From positions 1 to 21,914 of the forward strand of contig JAUCBJ010005481.1 in NCBI GenBank assembly GCA_032718475.1: a stretch of 21,914 nucleotides of DNA. The letters run 5' to 3'. Below the pieces are notes generated by a model. It did no database searches, was not told the DNA's origin, and saw only the letters and a program-made list of their open reading frames with translations. The first letter of the stretch is position 1. Each line of letters opens with the position of its first letter. The translations under genes and the position numbers were made by a program. The stretch comes from Nemertoderma westbladi (Eukaryota > Xenacoelomorpha > Nemertodermatida > Nemertodermatidae). Below are positions 19,518-21,914 of this stretch, one piece after another.

Positions 19518-19709
19518 TTGATCCCAGGCATGTTGAAATAGTTTCTGAATATTAGATGATCCCTTATCAGAATGCAAATCATAAAAATCGTCGAGTTGCA
19601 ATCTACGCCTTCCAGTAATAGCAAGGAACGGCAATAAATACCAATGCATAGTTTTAAATAATAAATTATTTCCATAGTAAGGGTTGGGGTTATTCGAAGC
19701 CGGAGGCAT
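19518..19709 (-). CDS. ABCC4/MRP4-like ABC exporter, first exon
   Basis: 64 codons from ATG (19709-19707) to the donor CAA|GTTAGT. It encodes the cytosolic N-terminal segment that precedes TMD1 in short ABCC proteins: NPNP near residues 8-11, a HWYLLPFLAITGRRRL block aligning with the conserved W-NPLF-x-G-x-RRL region, then LDDFYDL and HAWDQ aligning with the D-D-Y and WD-E positions. There is no TMD0, as in MRP4. The ATG is the first in frame after an upstream stop (TAA, 19757-19755) and has A at -3. With the 1262-codon last exon the protein is about 1326 residues, almost the length of human MRP4. The window's naive long frame (from a TTG at 17031) would miss this exon. Confidence 0.85.
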
Positions 19710-20590
19710 TATAAAGATGTGAGTTAGGGAACAAATCCAAATCAGTATATAATTTTATGTGCATATAGTGTGAAAATATGTTGTTGGTGTGCTACTGTAT
19801 TTACAGTATATCAATAATTATCTACATAAAAATCGCACAAACAAAAATTTAAACTTTTATAGTTTCAAAAATCGAATTCCTTTGATTTTGTTATATTCAG
19901 TTTTGTGTCGAAAATATTGGAACAGACTAAACACCTCAAAATCAAGTACCGGTATTTAATTTGTCACTTTTTCAGAAATTATTCGTGTAAACTCAGGTTC
20001 TTATACTACGAGTCGGGGCTGGTTTCAATGAGTAAGGAATGGGAGATTTTCAAACTTTTCCAACCATCATTGGATACCGTGGCGACTAGAAGATATTCCT
20101 TCTACCCATGTGATGTGTATCACATAGCAAATATAACATACTGTAGCAGATTTATTTTGCAAATGGAGGCGTTTGAATATTTAATCTTAATATATATACA
20201 GTTGTTTGATCGTGAGCAGCATATAAGTTTACATTACTGCATAAGCATAACATGTTGTTAATGAAACTAAATAAAAGTTTAAAAATGTTTTGAAATGAAA
20301 CGGCATTTTAATCAATATATTCCAAATATTGAAAAGTTAATCACTTGATTAATTACAGTATAAATTATTATCACTTACAGTAGTTTAGGTATACACATGA
20401 ATACAGTACACAAAACAAATATTGTGTTATTGGCATCAAACAATTCATTCAGCGTAATTCGGAGAGCTACGAAATGACAAAAAAATAGAAAACGATCTTT
20501 AATTCCATGTTAAATATTTACTTACATTAGATTCGCACTTACGACAATATAGTCAAAATAGAACTTAAGCTCTTTACAATAAAATGTTAA
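19710..20590. other. 5' flank of the ABCC gene, AT-rich
   Basis: This contains the presumed promoter and 5' untranslated region of the minus-strand ABCC gene. An AT-rich TATA-like stretch (attatatact on minus, about 19744-19753) lies some 40 bases upstream of the ATG, but no transcription start can be fixed. A plus-strand frame at 19905-20261 starts with GTG, has no recognisable motif and is not called. A near-palindrome agaagatattccttct lies at about 20088-20103. Confidence 0.4.
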
Positions 20591-20615
20591 ATTGAAGGAG
20601 ATTTGGAAGGATATT

Positions 20616-20643
20616 GGGGTGGGCTGGGGGGGGGGGGGGGTGG
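20616..20643 (+). repeat. G-tract with 15 consecutive G (G-quadruplex prone)
   Basis: ggggtgggct is followed by 15 G (20626-20640) and tgg. The plus strand satisfies a G-quadruplex pattern. The length of the run may be unreliable in sequencing. Confidence 0.85.
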
Positions 20644-20983
20644 TCGTGTTGGTGTGTACCATCATACACCAATTTAAAATCCAATGTGTATTAATTATGA
20701 AAGGTACTTAAAGAGCAACACGACCGAACACAGTAGAACACCCAAACACACTCCAAAATTTGCCGAACACAAGTGAACACAGTCGAAAATAGAAAGAGCA
20801 TAAAAAAATAAAACCGGATACCAACTTTTAGATAAAATTAGTTTGCCACGCGTTGCTTTTCTATAAGTAAATCCCCGAAATTATTGAATAAAATTGTCGC
20901 CAAATTAAATATTCATTTATTATCAGATCAGCTGATGGTATCAGGTATCATCTTAATTTGTTGTGTACTGCAGTACCGGTGTA
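20644..20983. other. spacer with gaacacagt-type short repeats
   Basis: Around 20718-20787 there are several aacac-containing repeats (cgaacacagtagaacac, ccgaacacaagtgaacac, each followed by more C/A-rich sequence). No gene seen. Confidence 0.5.
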
Positions 20984-21135
20984 ACAGCGGATTCAGTCCC
21001 CCGAAGAATCGGTCCCCCCGGACCAGATCTGCTAGCGGATTTAGTCCCCCCGGACCCAATCCGCTAGCAGATTTGGTCTCCCTAGGACCAAATCTGCTAG
21101 CGGATTGGGTCCTCGTTCGCGGATTTGGTCCCCCC
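20984..21135. repeat. GC-rich palindromic tandem repeat, 32-33-bp units
   Basis: Three units start at 21020, 21052 and 21085, each running ggacc(a/c) - ~aatc(t/c) - GCTAGC - (g/a)gatt - ggtcc-like. Each unit is itself close to an inverted repeat centred on gctagc, and the second reads in the opposite sense to the other two in its agatt/ggatt half. Partial units flank them (cggattcagtccccc at 20988; cggatttggtcccccc at 21119). The block is sharply GC-richer than the surrounding DNA. The short frames through it repeat the peptide pattern and are not believed to be genes. Confidence 0.85.
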
Positions 21136-21914
21136 AATGTTATTGCAATAAATTCAAAATACACTGCCAGACTGCTCCGTTCCCTTCCTTATTGTCAATG
21201 GATACAATACTGGCAGACCGGTTATTCAGTATGTATCGTTTATTGTTCTGGATAGAAAACATTGTGTGTAACCTGCTCCTCTCCAATTTCGTAGTACGAT
21301 AAATTTATTGTAATGAGGTTATATTGTTTTAACCTTTTTATTATTAGAAAATTTATCCTCCCCACCTGCAAACTATAATAATATGAATGAACATGAATGA
21401 ATATGAATAACTGTTACTCAGTTGGGTTTAGGTGTAACAGCTGAACTGAATATACCTGAATATACCGAAATGACACCAACTGACCAATGACAAATCCAAC
21501 CAAATACACCTGACAACTCGAACTACAGTATGATTATTTACTGTAATAGGGACAGTACAATATCTTCCTCCTCCTCATGTAATCATCCCTCATCCATAAT
21601 GAATCTATAATGTTGAAATTAGCCGCTTTCCTGAGTATAGTTGCAACTTTGTTGAATTGACTGGATATGTGTCATCTCCCGAAATATAATTATAGACGGC
21701 TTGATAAAGCTGCGTCTCATCGAAGTTGGCCATAATAGCCTACTGTACTGATGCGACTATATCAGTGTTCGCGCTTTCAGACCTTTGGCAGTTTAACCCG
21801 CCAAATTAGAATGTCTTCTAGATAATAAATCTGCTTTTTAGTCTATGACAAGTATTTGATTCACTACACTAGTCGAAACCAATCCGTGCGCGACCATTCA
21901 CCCGCTGGAAATTC
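21136..21914. other. spacer to the window end, no gene seen
   Basis: Mixed AT-rich sequence. A short tandem (atgaatga-type, about 21383-21410) is followed by a 7-base inverted repeat ctgttac ... gtaacag (about 21411-21441). No coding frame, RNA gene or transposon end could be supported. Confidence 0.5.

Noticed and set aside
19905-20261. 118-residue plus-strand frame upstream of the ABCC gene
   Set aside because: GTG start, AT-driven composition, no motif and no splice or expression evidence.

Overview
The window reads as nuclear DNA of an invertebrate animal. It is mostly AT-rich, its one well-preserved gene has eukaryotic splice signals and encodes a short ABCC transporter of animal MRP4 type, and the rest is retrotransposon and MITE debris, palindromes and a very long minisatellite. 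I cannot name the species.

Layout: (1) 1-8092, about 231 tandem copies of a 35-bp unit. The first ~161 are identical as far as I can read; the right-hand copies carry variants. The array runs off the left edge. (2) 8093-10738, AT-rich DNA with one MITE copy, a 120-bp fold-back palindrome and a possible 3'-terminal exon. (3) 10739-12308, a 5'-truncated non-LTR retrotransposon flanked by a perfect 21-bp target-site duplication; its RT frame has a changed catalytic residue and a frameshift. (4) 12774-13070, a 281-bp MITE with 21-bp terminal inverted repeats and an 8-bp target duplication. (5) 13270-19709, minus strand, a two-exon ABCC4/MRP4-like gene. A 64-codon first exon (19518-19709) joins in phase 0 to a 1262-codon last exon (13270-17058), giving about 1326 residues. 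The 2459-bp intron has a good donor, a TACTAAC branch point and a good acceptor. It contains a second, antisense copy of the same retrotransposon and pieces of another RT element. (6) 19710-21914, AT-rich DNA with a 15-base G-run and a GC-rich array of palindromic 32-33-bp units.

Only the ABCC transporter looks like an intact gene. It should be an ATP-driven exporter of organic anions or cyclic nucleotides in the plasma membrane. Its most unusual feature is an extra ~36-residue Ser/Lys-rich segment in nucleotide-binding domain 2. That segment is exactly bounded by GT...AG and is a multiple of three long, so it may be an optional in-frame exonic intron.

No prokaryotic-type system, CRISPR array, tRNA or rRNA was seen. 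The least ordinary points are the possible exonic intron, the minisatellite that carries a consensus 5' splice site in every unit, and the palindromic repeat cluster near 21 kb.
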